Positions 22,456 through 29,291 of a DNA stretch of 64,000 bases are shown here, in pieces. The position numbers were made by a program, and so were the translations under genes. Each line of letters starts with the position of its first letter. Positions within the stretch are counted from its first letter, which is position 1. The stretch covers positions 96,865,189 to 96,929,188 of the forward strand of contig OV884009.1 in the NCBI GenBank assembly GCA_930367205.1, written 5' to 3'. Source of the stretch: Acanthosoma haemorrhoidale (lineage: Eukaryota; Arthropoda; Insecta; Hemiptera; Acanthosomatidae). Below the pieces are notes generated by a model. It searched no databases. It saw nothing but the letters and a program-made list of their open reading frames with translations, and was not told where the DNA came from.

Positions 22456-22698
22456 TCTTCACTGGTGAGCGCCGTTAGGCTTGCATCAGCAGGATTTTAT
22501 TATTTGAAAAAATCAGACCGAACAAGGTGTCCTTTTTGTGGAGTAATATTACACGAATGGTTGGTACATGATTGTGATGTAGATCACAAGAAATGGGCTA
22601 AATATTGTCTGTTTATCGAGTACTTGGAACAACTGGAGAAGCTACCATTATTAATAATATATGAAGTTGATAATAAAAAAGAACAGGAAAACAGCTAA
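22390..22698 (+). CDS. BIR-domain (IAP-like) protein of AdV-1
   Basis: 102 residues with one baculovirus IAP repeat. RLSTFVGW (residues 15-22) is the R-x-x-TF-x-x-W entry, then LASAGFYYLKKSDRTRC with the G-F-Y-Y signature. The zinc ligands Cys47, Cys50, His66 and Cys73 are present (C-x2-C-x15-H-x6-C; the canonical gap is about x16). A hydrophobic helix-like tail (LEQLEKLPLLII) follows; no RING finger. BIR proteins bind caspases or other partners and commonly block cell death, or act in other ubiquitin-linked roles. The viral-element context suggests host-response control, but that is inference. The frame is intact. The gene's first ~20 codons lie in the left inverted repeat, so the right repeat has a decayed copy of this start. 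Confidence 0.82.
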   Translation: MCKRTDWSLRYENDRLSTFVGWSSLVSAVRLASAGFYYLKKSDRTRCPFCGVILHEWLVHDCDVDHKKWAKYCLFIEYLEQLEKLPLLIIYEVDNKKEQENS

Positions 22699-22699
22699 C

Positions 22700-22831
22700 A
22701 TGCGTAAGAGGTTTACACGTTTTATTCAAGAACATTCACATTTAAAAAACCAAATAGTTATGAAATATAAAAAAAAAACAGATAAATCAACTAGTAAAAA
22801 AAATAGAAAAACTTCATTTATTATCTGTTAA
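22700..22831 (+). CDS. Small basic protein, AdV-1 accessory (hypothetical)
   Basis: 43 residues starting MRKRFTRFIQEH, strongly basic (Lys/Arg-rich KKKTDKSTSKKNRK). The ATG is 1 base after the BIR stop codon. No family is recognised; it could be a nucleic-acid-binding peptide or a chance frame in A-rich DNA. Confidence 0.3.
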   Translation: MRKRFTRFIQEHSHLKNQIVMKYKKKTDKSTSKKNRKTSFIIC

Positions 22832-22860
22832 ATATTTTAGTCTCGTTGAAGCCAAGCAAG

Positions 22861-23082
22861 ATGGAGGGTCCACGACGATTGGAACTAGTGACTGATTACC
22901 ACATCACTTGTAGCAAACTAGTCCGAGCCGGTCTTTGTGATTTTGTGCCCACTGTCGCTGTCATCGACAAGAGAACTACAGTGTATATGGATACAGAAGA
23001 ATGGAAACCAAGTTCCAAGGATGTTGTCTCTTTTGCAAAGCAGGCCCAAGAAAGTGGAGGTCGAAGACTGAGTAGGTTGTAA
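22861..23082 (+). CDS. Hypothetical AdV-1 accessory protein
   Basis: 73 residues from ATG 22861 (MEGPRRLELVTDYHITCSKL). The preceding TATTTTAG at about 22834-22843 resembles a splice acceptor, so the transcript may be spliced. Composition looks like a real globular protein (mixed charged and hydrophobic residues, VPTVAVIDKRTTVYM), and it lies in the same direction as the BIR gene. No known family is recognised. Confidence 0.45.
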   Translation: MEGPRRLELVTDYHITCSKLVRAGLCDFVPTVAVIDKRTTVYMDTEEWKPSSKDVVSFAKQAQESGGRRLSRL

Positions 23083-23125
23083 AAATGTAAATTGCATATT
23101 TTCCACGAGAGGGAGGAACAGGATC

Positions 23126-23443
23126 ATGAAAATTGAACAGGTAATTCTTTGTTTCACAATGTTTAACTAGAGTCCATCAACCCTTCAGGTGAATACTCCT
23201 TCGGCATGTTTAAACAAAACTGATGTGACAAAGCTTTATAGAGAAGTTAAGAAAATCAACGACTCACTGGACTTGATAACCAAGATGGTTGTACTTTATA
23301 AGAAACATGAAGAAGGTGGAGAACCTGTGGAATCTACATCAATGGACTTTAATATTAATATTAATACCCTTTTTCATAATTTAAATGAACTCAAGAAACT
23401 GTGTAATAATACCCACATAAATTGTAATTTGAACTATATTTAA
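23126..23443 (+). CDS. Hypothetical AdV-1 protein, possibly two exons
   Basis: The open frame at 23189-23443 has no ATG at its beginning; a stop lies at 23168. However, ATGAAAATTGAACAG (23126-23140) is followed by GTAATT and, 48 bases on, by CCCTTCAG immediately before 23189. Joining across this small candidate intron (23141-23188) keeps the frame. The main exon encodes a mostly helical, Leu/Lys-rich protein (KLYREVKKINDSLDLITKMV and LFHNLNELKKLC), probably coiled coil. Function unknown. Spacing and orientation match the other accessory genes at this end. Confidence 0.45.
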
Positions 23444-23513
23444 TAAATAATTGTTATGTCTATACATTTTTTTTTAAACTTTTCCCTAAGCAAAAAGGAG
23501 AATAAAGGTATAA

Positions 23514-23735
23514 TTAATAATTAATATATTCATTGAGGTATGAGTTTCTTCGTTTCTGGATAAATTCCTCGTCCTCTCGCCATTCCTCAGGTAAGTTGTC
23601 CCAGATGTAGTCTAATGTGTAGTCGAAAAGGTACAAAAGTAATGATCGAGGTAAAACTCTCAATTCTTCAGTAGTTAAAGTTTCGATACCTTCCTCTCTC
23701 AAACGACGCATCACCGACTCCATTCTATCCATCAT
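23514..23735 (-). CDS. Small acidic hypothetical protein (AdV-1)
   Basis: 73 residues, MMDRMESVMRRLREEGIETL at the start and LPEEWREDEEFIQKRRNSY near the end. Highly charged and helical; no known family recognised. Convergent with the plus-strand accessory genes and just downstream of the zinc-binding protein relic on the same strand. The frame is intact. Confidence 0.45.
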   Translation of the reverse strand: MMDRMESVMRRLREEGIETLTTEELRVLPRSLLLYLFDYTLDYIWDNLPEEWREDEEFIQKRRNSYLNEYINY

Positions 23736-23759
23736 ACTAAAGCAAGTTTTTTTACTAGG

Positions 23760-24360
23760 AGGTATTTATAAATTCCCCTCCTCCTCAAACCACAAACACT
23801 GAGGACTATTTTTTTATGGTAGCTGAGAGGGTTGACTAATGATTTTCTGTCAAATACCAGTCCACAGTATACACACTTAACTCTATCCTTGACTCCTCGA
23901 ATAATTCCAGCATATTAAAGCAGATGATGAGGTGAGCCAATGTTTTTAAATGTTTGCCTTCTTATCTCTTCTTTTTTCAAATCTACAGCTTCAGAATTTT
24001 TTCCGACCCATGCAGCCAGACGACGAGCTTGATTTAATGAACAAACAAAGGAAATGTTTAAATGAAAATGACAAGTCATCTGGTCATTATCTAATTGTTT
24101 CAAGTTTGGACAGCCGAAATCATGAAGATCATAGACTGATTTATCAATGAGCTCTTCTATAAACTTCCACTTTTCCATTCCTTTGGCCCATAATATATCA
24201 TAGTCTTCTGTAGCCTATATTAAGAAATACTTCATATCTTCATATTGTACATCGCCATAGTCCTGTCCCATTCCAATCCATGAATATGCTTTTTTACCCA
24301 AAGATTTGTTTTCGACTGACTCACTTCTTAAAGGTCTTAAGGTGGTTTAAAAACCAATGC
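23760..24360 (-). pseudogene. Zinc-binding, BIR-like protein relic (AdV-1)
   Basis: The minus strand encodes SLGKKAYSWIGMGQDYGDVQ, then after an in-frame TAG, DYDILWAKGMEKWKFIEELI and NQARRLAAWVGKNSEAV. After a TAA it continues AGIIRGVKDRVKCVYCGLVF with a later YH and C. The pattern C-x2-C-x15-H-x7-8-C resembles the zinc core of a BIR domain, and the G-V-K-D-x-V-K-C approach is also BIR-like, though the upstream part is not. At least two nonsense codons make it a pseudogene. I recognise no named family for the N-terminal part. Confidence 0.5.
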
Positions 24361-24584
24361 CATGATGGACCATGGCTGAGTGAGATGATAGATAGTTCTT
24401 TAACAATTAATGAGTTAGAAGCCATCCGATAGCCCTGAAAATCAATGACCGCCGAACGCATCTTATGGTTTACGGTCCTACGGTGAAGTGAGATTATTGC
24501 ACTAGATAGAATAGCTATATATACACGTAGGTGGAATCAGTACATTTTACGGACCAAACCCGTCCCCACTTCATATTCTACTAT

Positions 24585-25752
24585 TTAATCATGAAGAATG
24601 AGACAGTATGCCTTGGTATTAGCAGAAAATGTCTCACTCGCCTCTAGTTGAAGGCGAATATCAATAGTCGTACTCATTATCGCGTCAGATTGTTTAGAAC
24701 AATCTATAACAACTATAGGTGCTAGGATCTCAAAATCGCATCGTGACAACAAAGGTTAAGAATGTCTATTGCCATAATAACTCGTTTGAAATTCTTTATA
24801 CATTTCGTAGAGGAGAGCCACTTTTCCAAGCTCGAAATCTATATTCAAATCATCATTAGGATATTGCTCACTATTCAGATAGAGTTTCAAAATTTTCAAT
24901 TACTACAATGCAACTTTCAAACTGACTGTTATCTTTGCTAGCGTTTCTCATTCGATTTGTCTGGAATGCGATAATAACATACCATGGGTTTTCTAAATTT
25001 GTCGATGTTTTTACAGTCCAGTTTTCTTGCTGCGATGCAGGTAAATTAGGGTATTCGTAAAGATCACATGATTTGAATGGAATAGAGATGACCTTGTTTT
25101 TATCAACCATTTTTAACAACCTAAGTCGATCAGAAACACGAACATGAGGCATTTTCCAAATCACATTATCTAATTTTATTAGTACATCATCATCACCCTT
25201 TAAGCAGTTAAAGTCAGTACTCGATATGATCAAAACGAGTTCTTGCTTAAGATTAATTAAAATTTTTCGATAGTCCTCACGTATATTTAAGAGAATATTC
25301 AGTGGCAGACACAGACTAAAAAAACCATTTTTATCTATTGAAAGAGTTTTGTCCGCACCTGGGATTACCCATCCTGCATTTTCTAGACCTTTGACTTGAT
25401 TAGGTGAAAAAGACGCATGGCCTTTAAGCGTTGTAGTTATTCCTGGGCTCCTCACTCTATCAACTTCAATGCCATTCAATTCATATCTGATCTCATCAAA
25501 CAAAAACGCAAACGCGTTATTAGTCAATTTTGAAGCAGTTCCAGCAGTACCATTCTTTTTTGAAATTCGTCCTTCCAGATAAACAAAACTTAATGAAGGA
25601 ATCGTATAAACATCTTGTTGATGGATCAGTATTCTGATTTCATCAGACTTGTTAAGGGTGTTCCCCACATACGGTTGATGTGAATGATATTGAAATTGTG
25701 TAAGAGATTCTTCAAATTTTACGTCTGATGTAATGTTTAGCATGTTATTCAT
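24585..25752 (-). pseudogene. Major capsid protein (double jelly-roll type) of AdV-1, frameshifted
   Basis: From ATG 25752 the protein has FDEIRYELNGIEVDRVRSPG followed by further strand-rich sequence, and WYVIIAFQTNRMRN near the end of the first frame (stop at 24871). The homologous reading then continues in another frame (SEQYPNDDLNIDF, ALLYEMYKEFQTSYYGN), passes a TAA at about 24755 and finishes with AYCLILHD at 24585. This resembles, from memory, the hexon-like major capsid proteins of Polinton/adintovirus elements of insects, about 390 residues here. It would build the icosahedral shell. One frameshift and one stop disable it. Upstream gene on the same strand: penton-like protein. Confidence 0.7.
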
Positions 25753-25908
25753 TTTTTTCTTATTTATAACCGAAAACCACACTGTTTTAAAAAGTTAGCG
25801 TTTGCAGTTGTTAACGGTCTCGTCGATATAGGTTTACTAATTCTTAACTGGGTATGACATCTCCTTGTATAACAAGCTCCAACTCGCACACAACTCTCTC
25901 TGGTAAAA

Positions 25909-26615
25909 TCAATCCCCATTCTTCTTCAAATGTATTCTCAATGTAACAGTTTCTCCCTTAAAGTCAATAAGCTCACCGTTCTGATCCACTAAGCGAACGG
26001 TAATATTGTCAACAGTCCTCACGTTAGTAGGAAAGTAAATGACGGGATTCGGGGTTTCTACTATTTTATATCCTTATTCAACAGTCGCAAAGAATTGATG
26101 TATGCTATGATCTGGCTCCCCGTTTACGTAAGACCCTGATGCGATGTTACAATGTATCGAAATAATGTTTACGGAAAGGATTTTTACAATTCCATCTGAT
26201 TCAGTATACCGGTTTACTGGGTGTATCACACGATTTGGAATATTAAAACCCAAAAGTGGGCCAATGGAATGTGGCTTATCGGGAAAGTTGAAGTAAACCG
26301 GTTTAAGTGTTATAAGTTCCACCTTTAAAGTACTCCGATTTCCCTAAGTACAAACCCAGCTCTCGGGTCTTGGTGTATAATTTCTTCGTAAAGAAAAGTA
26401 TTTAGAGCACCGATATCATACGATTCCTCAGGTATCTGGATCGTCAGATTTCCAAAATAAAACTTATCGTTAACATCCTTCCTTACATTAGGAATAGTAT
26501 TATATGTGTCAAAAGATAATAATCCAACGGTATAACTTGATCCTTATGCTAGCAGAGGTAAAAAGTTCGCATGAAGAACACTAGAATCGCCTGTAAGCGC
26601 TACTGTGTAGCTCAT
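25909..26615 (-). pseudogene. Penton-like minor capsid protein of AdV-1
   Basis: ATG 26615 starts MSYTVALTGDSSVLHANFLP, then after a TAA at about 26545, LLSFDTYNTIPNVRKDVNDK and FYFGNLTIQIPEESYD. After a TAA and frameshift near 26330, the reading continues VYFNFPDKPHSIGPLLGF, VNIISIHCNIASGSYVNG and NITVRLVDQNGELIDFKGE. AdV-2 carries the same N-terminus at 49089. This strand-rich protein next to the capsid gene fits the penton (vertex) protein of adintovirus/Polinton-type elements. The assignment rests on gene order and remembered family similarity. Broken by at least three mutations. Confidence 0.62.
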
Positions 26616-26657
26616 GAGTATGAATGATCAAAATTTATGAGAAACGTCGGCTAAACT

Positions 26658-27010
26658 TTAAACTTTAAACTTTAAGCAGAGATGTCCGCAAATCGGAGTA
26701 TTCCACTTCTGATAACAACGTCTGTTGTAAGTTATTTGTAAACCTTTAAAGGAATCAAGTAGCTGTGGTGGTGGTTTCAAATTACCAAACGAATCAAAGT
26801 ATTTTACAAGATTATCTTTTTTTATATAACAAACCCAATGAGAACCAGGTTCTGAACTAGTATGCAAATTTACAATAGCTTTCTCATGCTTTTTTGGATA
26901 TTTAGGGAGACTATCAATCATAAATAGTCCCCGAAAATTTTCAGTATTCAAAACTTTAGCTATATAATTTAATTCAAGATCGGTCAACGGTTTATTCGGC
27001 AGTCATATTT
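26658..27010 (-). pseudogene. Adenain-like cysteine protease of AdV-1
   Basis: Encodes FRGLFMIDSLPKYPKKHEKA, PGSHWVCYIKKDNLVKYFD, SFGNLKPPPQLLDSF and NTPICGHLCLKF. The His of SHWV, the acidic residue of YFDSFG and the Cys of CGH match the adenovirus-protease (C5) catalytic set, with N-x-x-x-x-Q/Y-Q-like spacing before the Cys. The family matures virion proteins. The frame starts without an ATG: an in-frame TGA sits just before LPNKPLTD at about 27005, and an ATG lies in another frame at about 27020, so a small indel at the start is likely. Lies between the core-like and penton-like genes, as in AdV-2. Confidence 0.78.
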
Positions 27011-27023
27011 TTCTCGGCCATTT

Positions 27024-27260
27024 TTATCGGTTTATAAACAGCCCGTAACCATTCCTATATGGTTTCAAAAAAAGTCCATTACCAACTTTCTGACCTTCTA
27101 TAGCCAAATTATGTCTCTTTTGCTCATCCAATTTTAGCTTGGCTTCTTTAGCCTCATTGATCGCTTTCGCTACACTTGCAGCTCCTCCTGCCAAAGAATC
27201 TACAGCGGAAAGTCCTGCCATCAACGGTACAATCTGAAGCTTTAACTCTTTTCCAAGCAT
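27024..27260 (-). CDS. Virion-core-like small protein of AdV-1
   Basis: 78 residues: a hydrophobic Gly/Ala stretch (LAGGAASVAKAINEAKEAK), a charged linker (KLDEQKRHNLAIEGQKVGNG) and a Gly/Tyr tail (LFLKPYRNGYGLFINR). AdV-2 encodes the same order (48503-48718: LDELKRHNLAMEAQKIGKG, then LYLKPYRKGHGMF), so the family is conserved between two independent elements. A membrane-active or DNA-condensing minor virion protein, comparable in role to adenovirus pVI/pX, is a guess from position and composition. The frame is intact, and the start overlaps the end of the PLA2 gene region within a few bases. Confidence 0.6.
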   Translation of the reverse strand: MLGKELKLQIVPLMAGLSAVDSLAGGAASVAKAINEAKEAKLKLDEQKRHNLAIEGQKVGNGLFLKPYRNGYGLFINR

Positions 27261-27267
27261 TATCAGC

Positions 27268-27501
27268 TTAGATTTTGTCCGCTTCCTTACGACTATCCAT
27301 ATCTTTATATTTGCTATAAGCTATCTCGTGATCATTACAGGCTTTATCAAGCTGATTTATTCCACTATCACCTTTAGTTAGTCGCTTTTCTAGATCCGTA
27401 CCAGGACCACAATAATGATACCCCGGAATATGTGATTCAATAGGCAACTTGTTTATAAAACTGTTCACTAGACCTGTTCCTTTGTGAGCTATACGAATCA
27501 T
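27268..27501 (-). CDS. PLA2-like protein (parvovirus VP1-type) of AdV-1, likely truncated
   Basis: Residues 20-60 read HIPGYHYCGPGTDLEKRL, GDSGINQLDKACNDHEIAYS. The YCGPG calcium loop and the D-x-A-C-x-x-H-(D/E) helix are characteristic of the phospholipase A2 fold used by parvovirus VP1 to pass membranes, and PLA2-like proteins are also known from adintovirus-type elements. Here the Asp after the catalytic His is Glu (NDHEIAY), while AdV-2 keeps HD. The frame ends soon after (KEADKI), whereas AdV-2 continues with a basic region, so the C-terminus may be lost. ATG 27501 is about 15-35 bases downstream of a TATA-rich element on its own strand. Confidence 0.75.
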   Translation of the reverse strand: MIRIAHKGTGLVNSFINKLPIESHIPGYHYCGPGTDLEKRLTKGDSGINQLDKACNDHEIAYSKYKDMDSRKEADKI

Positions 27502-28064
27502 ACTGTACTAATTTCATTCTTATATAAATATATATATACTGAAGCATAATGCCATCGTTTGCATTCAGAATGAAATTAGTCTAGTAAATGTTTATCTTTT
27601 TGGAAAAAGATTACATTAGCCTTTACACCCGCTGACTGCACTATCTATTCAAGGGTGCACTAAGTAATCTATTCTCACACGGGCTATCGTTCACCCGTTT
27701 GAAACCAGCACTCAACTTACACAGCAGTAAGGTCAACATTGCGCTATTTAATCTAACTATTCATTACATGAGCTCTAAGAAGACTCACACAGGACAGCAC
27801 TCTGGTTCTTGCAGCCTAGTCAAAACCCCCCGCTGCACACAGCTTAGTCAGCATTGCGCTATCTAGCGCAGCCTTATATATACGGATCGTTTCATCACAC
27901 GAGCTCTCATTCACTCGTTTGCTGACGTATTACTTATTACCATATAATTGTATTGTTCATAGCTGCTTCAGTTCTCCTTGCAGCCATTGTAAGTAAGTCT
28001 TGGGATTGTTATATCATTATTCTCTTGCACCACTAAATACCTAAGCAAATAATATGAGTTTTAG
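27502..28064. promoter_or_regulatory. AdV-1 divergent promoter and control region with internal repeats
   Basis: Separates the minus-strand structural genes from the plus-strand small gene. Leftwards, TATATATATATTTATATAA (27515-27535, minus strand) precedes the PLA2 ATG. Rightwards, TATATATA at 27875-27882 precedes a possible leader with donor GTAAGT at 27989 and acceptor GTTTTAG before ATG 28065. Imperfect direct repeats occur: CATTGCGCTAT at about 27741 and 27852, and CACACGRGCT-TC-TTCAC-CGTTT at about 27686 and 27896. Such repeats may bind a regulator or serve as replication signals; not known. Confidence 0.5.
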
Positions 28065-28307
28065 ATGTCTCTCCTTAAAAAATTGAATGAAATTAATCCC
28101 CTAAACATTGGTGAATTGACTATTAGACGGACATACAAGGTAATAAAACTGAGCAAAAAGGAGACAGAATATGGCCCATCTATTGAGGCCATAATAGAAG
28201 ATGATGAAGAAGGAAAAGTGTGAACCTTCCTACCAAAACGATACATATATGCGTTCACTGAGGAAGAATTAGCAAGCTATAGATGTACAGTATATTTAAA
28301 TATATAA
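28065..28307 (+). pseudogene. Small conserved-looking AdV-1 protein with one in-frame stop
   Basis: 80 codons from ATG 28065: MSLLKKLNEINPLNIGEL, TYKVIKLSKKETEYGPSIEA, then TGA at 28221, then TFLPKRYIYAFTEEELASY. The layout (short L-N-E-L lead, Y-x-I/V-x-x-x-x-x-x-T-x-Y/F-G-P strand pair, FLPKR, T-E-E-E) is one I associate with small proteins from insect virus-like elements that may have an OB-like nucleic-acid-binding fold. That recollection is not firm. TGA sits where a neutral residue would be expected between two strands, so this is probably a recent nonsense mutation. A candidate leader intron (27989-28064) ends exactly at the ATG. Confidence 0.5.
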
Positions 28308-28611
28308 TAAATATAGTATTTTTTTTAATTAGCTAAGTGATTATTCTTGTTTTTAGGAGAGCTGAAATTTCAATACCTCAGAAAAAAGAAAAATGCATAT
28401 GACATTAAATTCAAATAGTTGATGCATTTTATTTAGGAGGTGTTTACTATTATTTTATATTTTTATTATTTTGGTTTTGGCTTTGTATATTTTAGTGTCA
28501 AGGAGTAAAAATGAATAGTAAAAGCAACGCAAATAATTATTTATGTGATCAATGTGGATTATTAGTAGCAAATAGAAGACACAGATGTAAATGGTTGCTT
28601 TTCTATTGTCA
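28308..28611. other. AdV-1 AT-rich interval with a small possible zinc-finger frame
   Basis: Mostly AT-rich. A 59-codon frame (28511-28690) encodes YLCDQCGLLVANRRHRC, two Cys pairs with an interposed His, and runs into the right inverted repeat. Too short and too unlike known families to call a gene with confidence. Confidence 0.25.
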
Positions 28612-29100
28612 AGACCATCCAACAAATGTAGACAGAAGATCATTCTCATACCTCAGGCTCCAACCTGTTCACTTACATATCTTGAACTAATTGAAAGAAC
28701 AGACGCCCTGAGATTAAAGACACATTTTCCCCCACCCACATTACTGCCATACTACAGCTGACCCCAAGAAAAAGCCGCGGCTTGGGCGGAACTATAAATG
28801 ATAAAGAAGATTTCAGCTTGCCACACCTCATATTGCGTCACAAGGTCACTGTACGGCACAAGGACACCCCCCATGCGATGTTGTCAAATCTACATTGCAG
28901 GATTGCCACATCTACCATCTAGCGGCTCTAGACACACTCATAACTCTTATCACCTCTCAAAGGCACACGCCCTCCCCTAAAAATACACCCCCCCTGCCCT
29001 GCTAAGGATGGTCAATGGCCTCAAGGTCATGTGATAACGCGATACGACACCCTTCAAGGTCATCTCCTTACTCATGCTCAACCCGCCTTTATTTACTACT
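28612..29100 (-). repeat. AdV-1 right terminal inverted repeat
   Basis: Reverse complement matches 22133-22455. It holds about 170 extra bases (about 28740-28915, including GCCGCGGCTTTTTCTTGG on minus), so either the left repeat lost them or the right gained them. Its inner end contains, on the minus strand, a decayed version of the first ~20 codons of the BIR gene, with the start region reading ATATGTAAG, which gives an immediate stop. Confidence 0.9.
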
Positions 29101-29106
29101 CAGTTC

Positions 29107-29278
29107 AATAAGTTTGGTACTGTCGAACGGTAAATGGTCGTTTACTCGTAAGTCTTGTTTCAGTAATGAGAGCTACGTCGATGTTTTTGTCGTGGAGTAG
29201 TACTGTCAGTTCGTTAGCCTGGGTGCGAACACCATTCCCATTCCAAAGGAGAATGGATAAGGAGTAGGAAGGATCCAC
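29107..29278 (-). pseudogene. LINE-1 ORF2, first piece: start of endonuclease
   Basis: The minus strand reads SYSLSILLWNGNGVRTQA then LLHDKNIDVALITETRLTS, the conserved opening of Jockey-type AP endonuclease (N of LLWNxNG and E of ALITET are catalytic). The first codon of the homologous frame is GTG at 29278 rather than ATG. It ends with an in-frame TGA next to the AdV-1 insertion. ORF1 ends 13 bases upstream. Confidence 0.85.
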
Positions 29279-29291
29279 TTATGGATTTTGT

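Larger units (their letters stand above)
22133..29100. mobile_element. AdV-1: Polinton/adintovirus-type element with terminal inverted repeats, no visible PolB or integrase
   Basis: 6968 bp bounded by long inverted repeats that start AGTACTACAGAAAGGCGGG (left) and AGTAGTAAATAAAGGCGGG (right, reverse complement). It is flanked by TAGTTC (22127-22132) and CAGTTC (29101-29106), a 6-bp duplication with one mismatch. AG termini and 6-bp duplications are Polinton/Maverick hallmarks. It interrupts the endonuclease of LINE-1. Genes: BIR protein and small accessory proteins at the left; capsid, penton, protease, core and PLA2-like proteins on the minus strand; and a divergently transcribed small protein at the right. 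DNA polymerase, integrase and ATPase are not found, so mobilisation would need another element. Several structural genes carry frameshifts or stops. Confidence 0.88.

Noticed and set aside
28511..28690. 59-codon frame with Cys pairs near the AdV-1 right repeat
   Set aside because: Half of it is antisense to the duplicated BIR gene start in the inverted repeat; not called as a gene, only mentioned in the interval.
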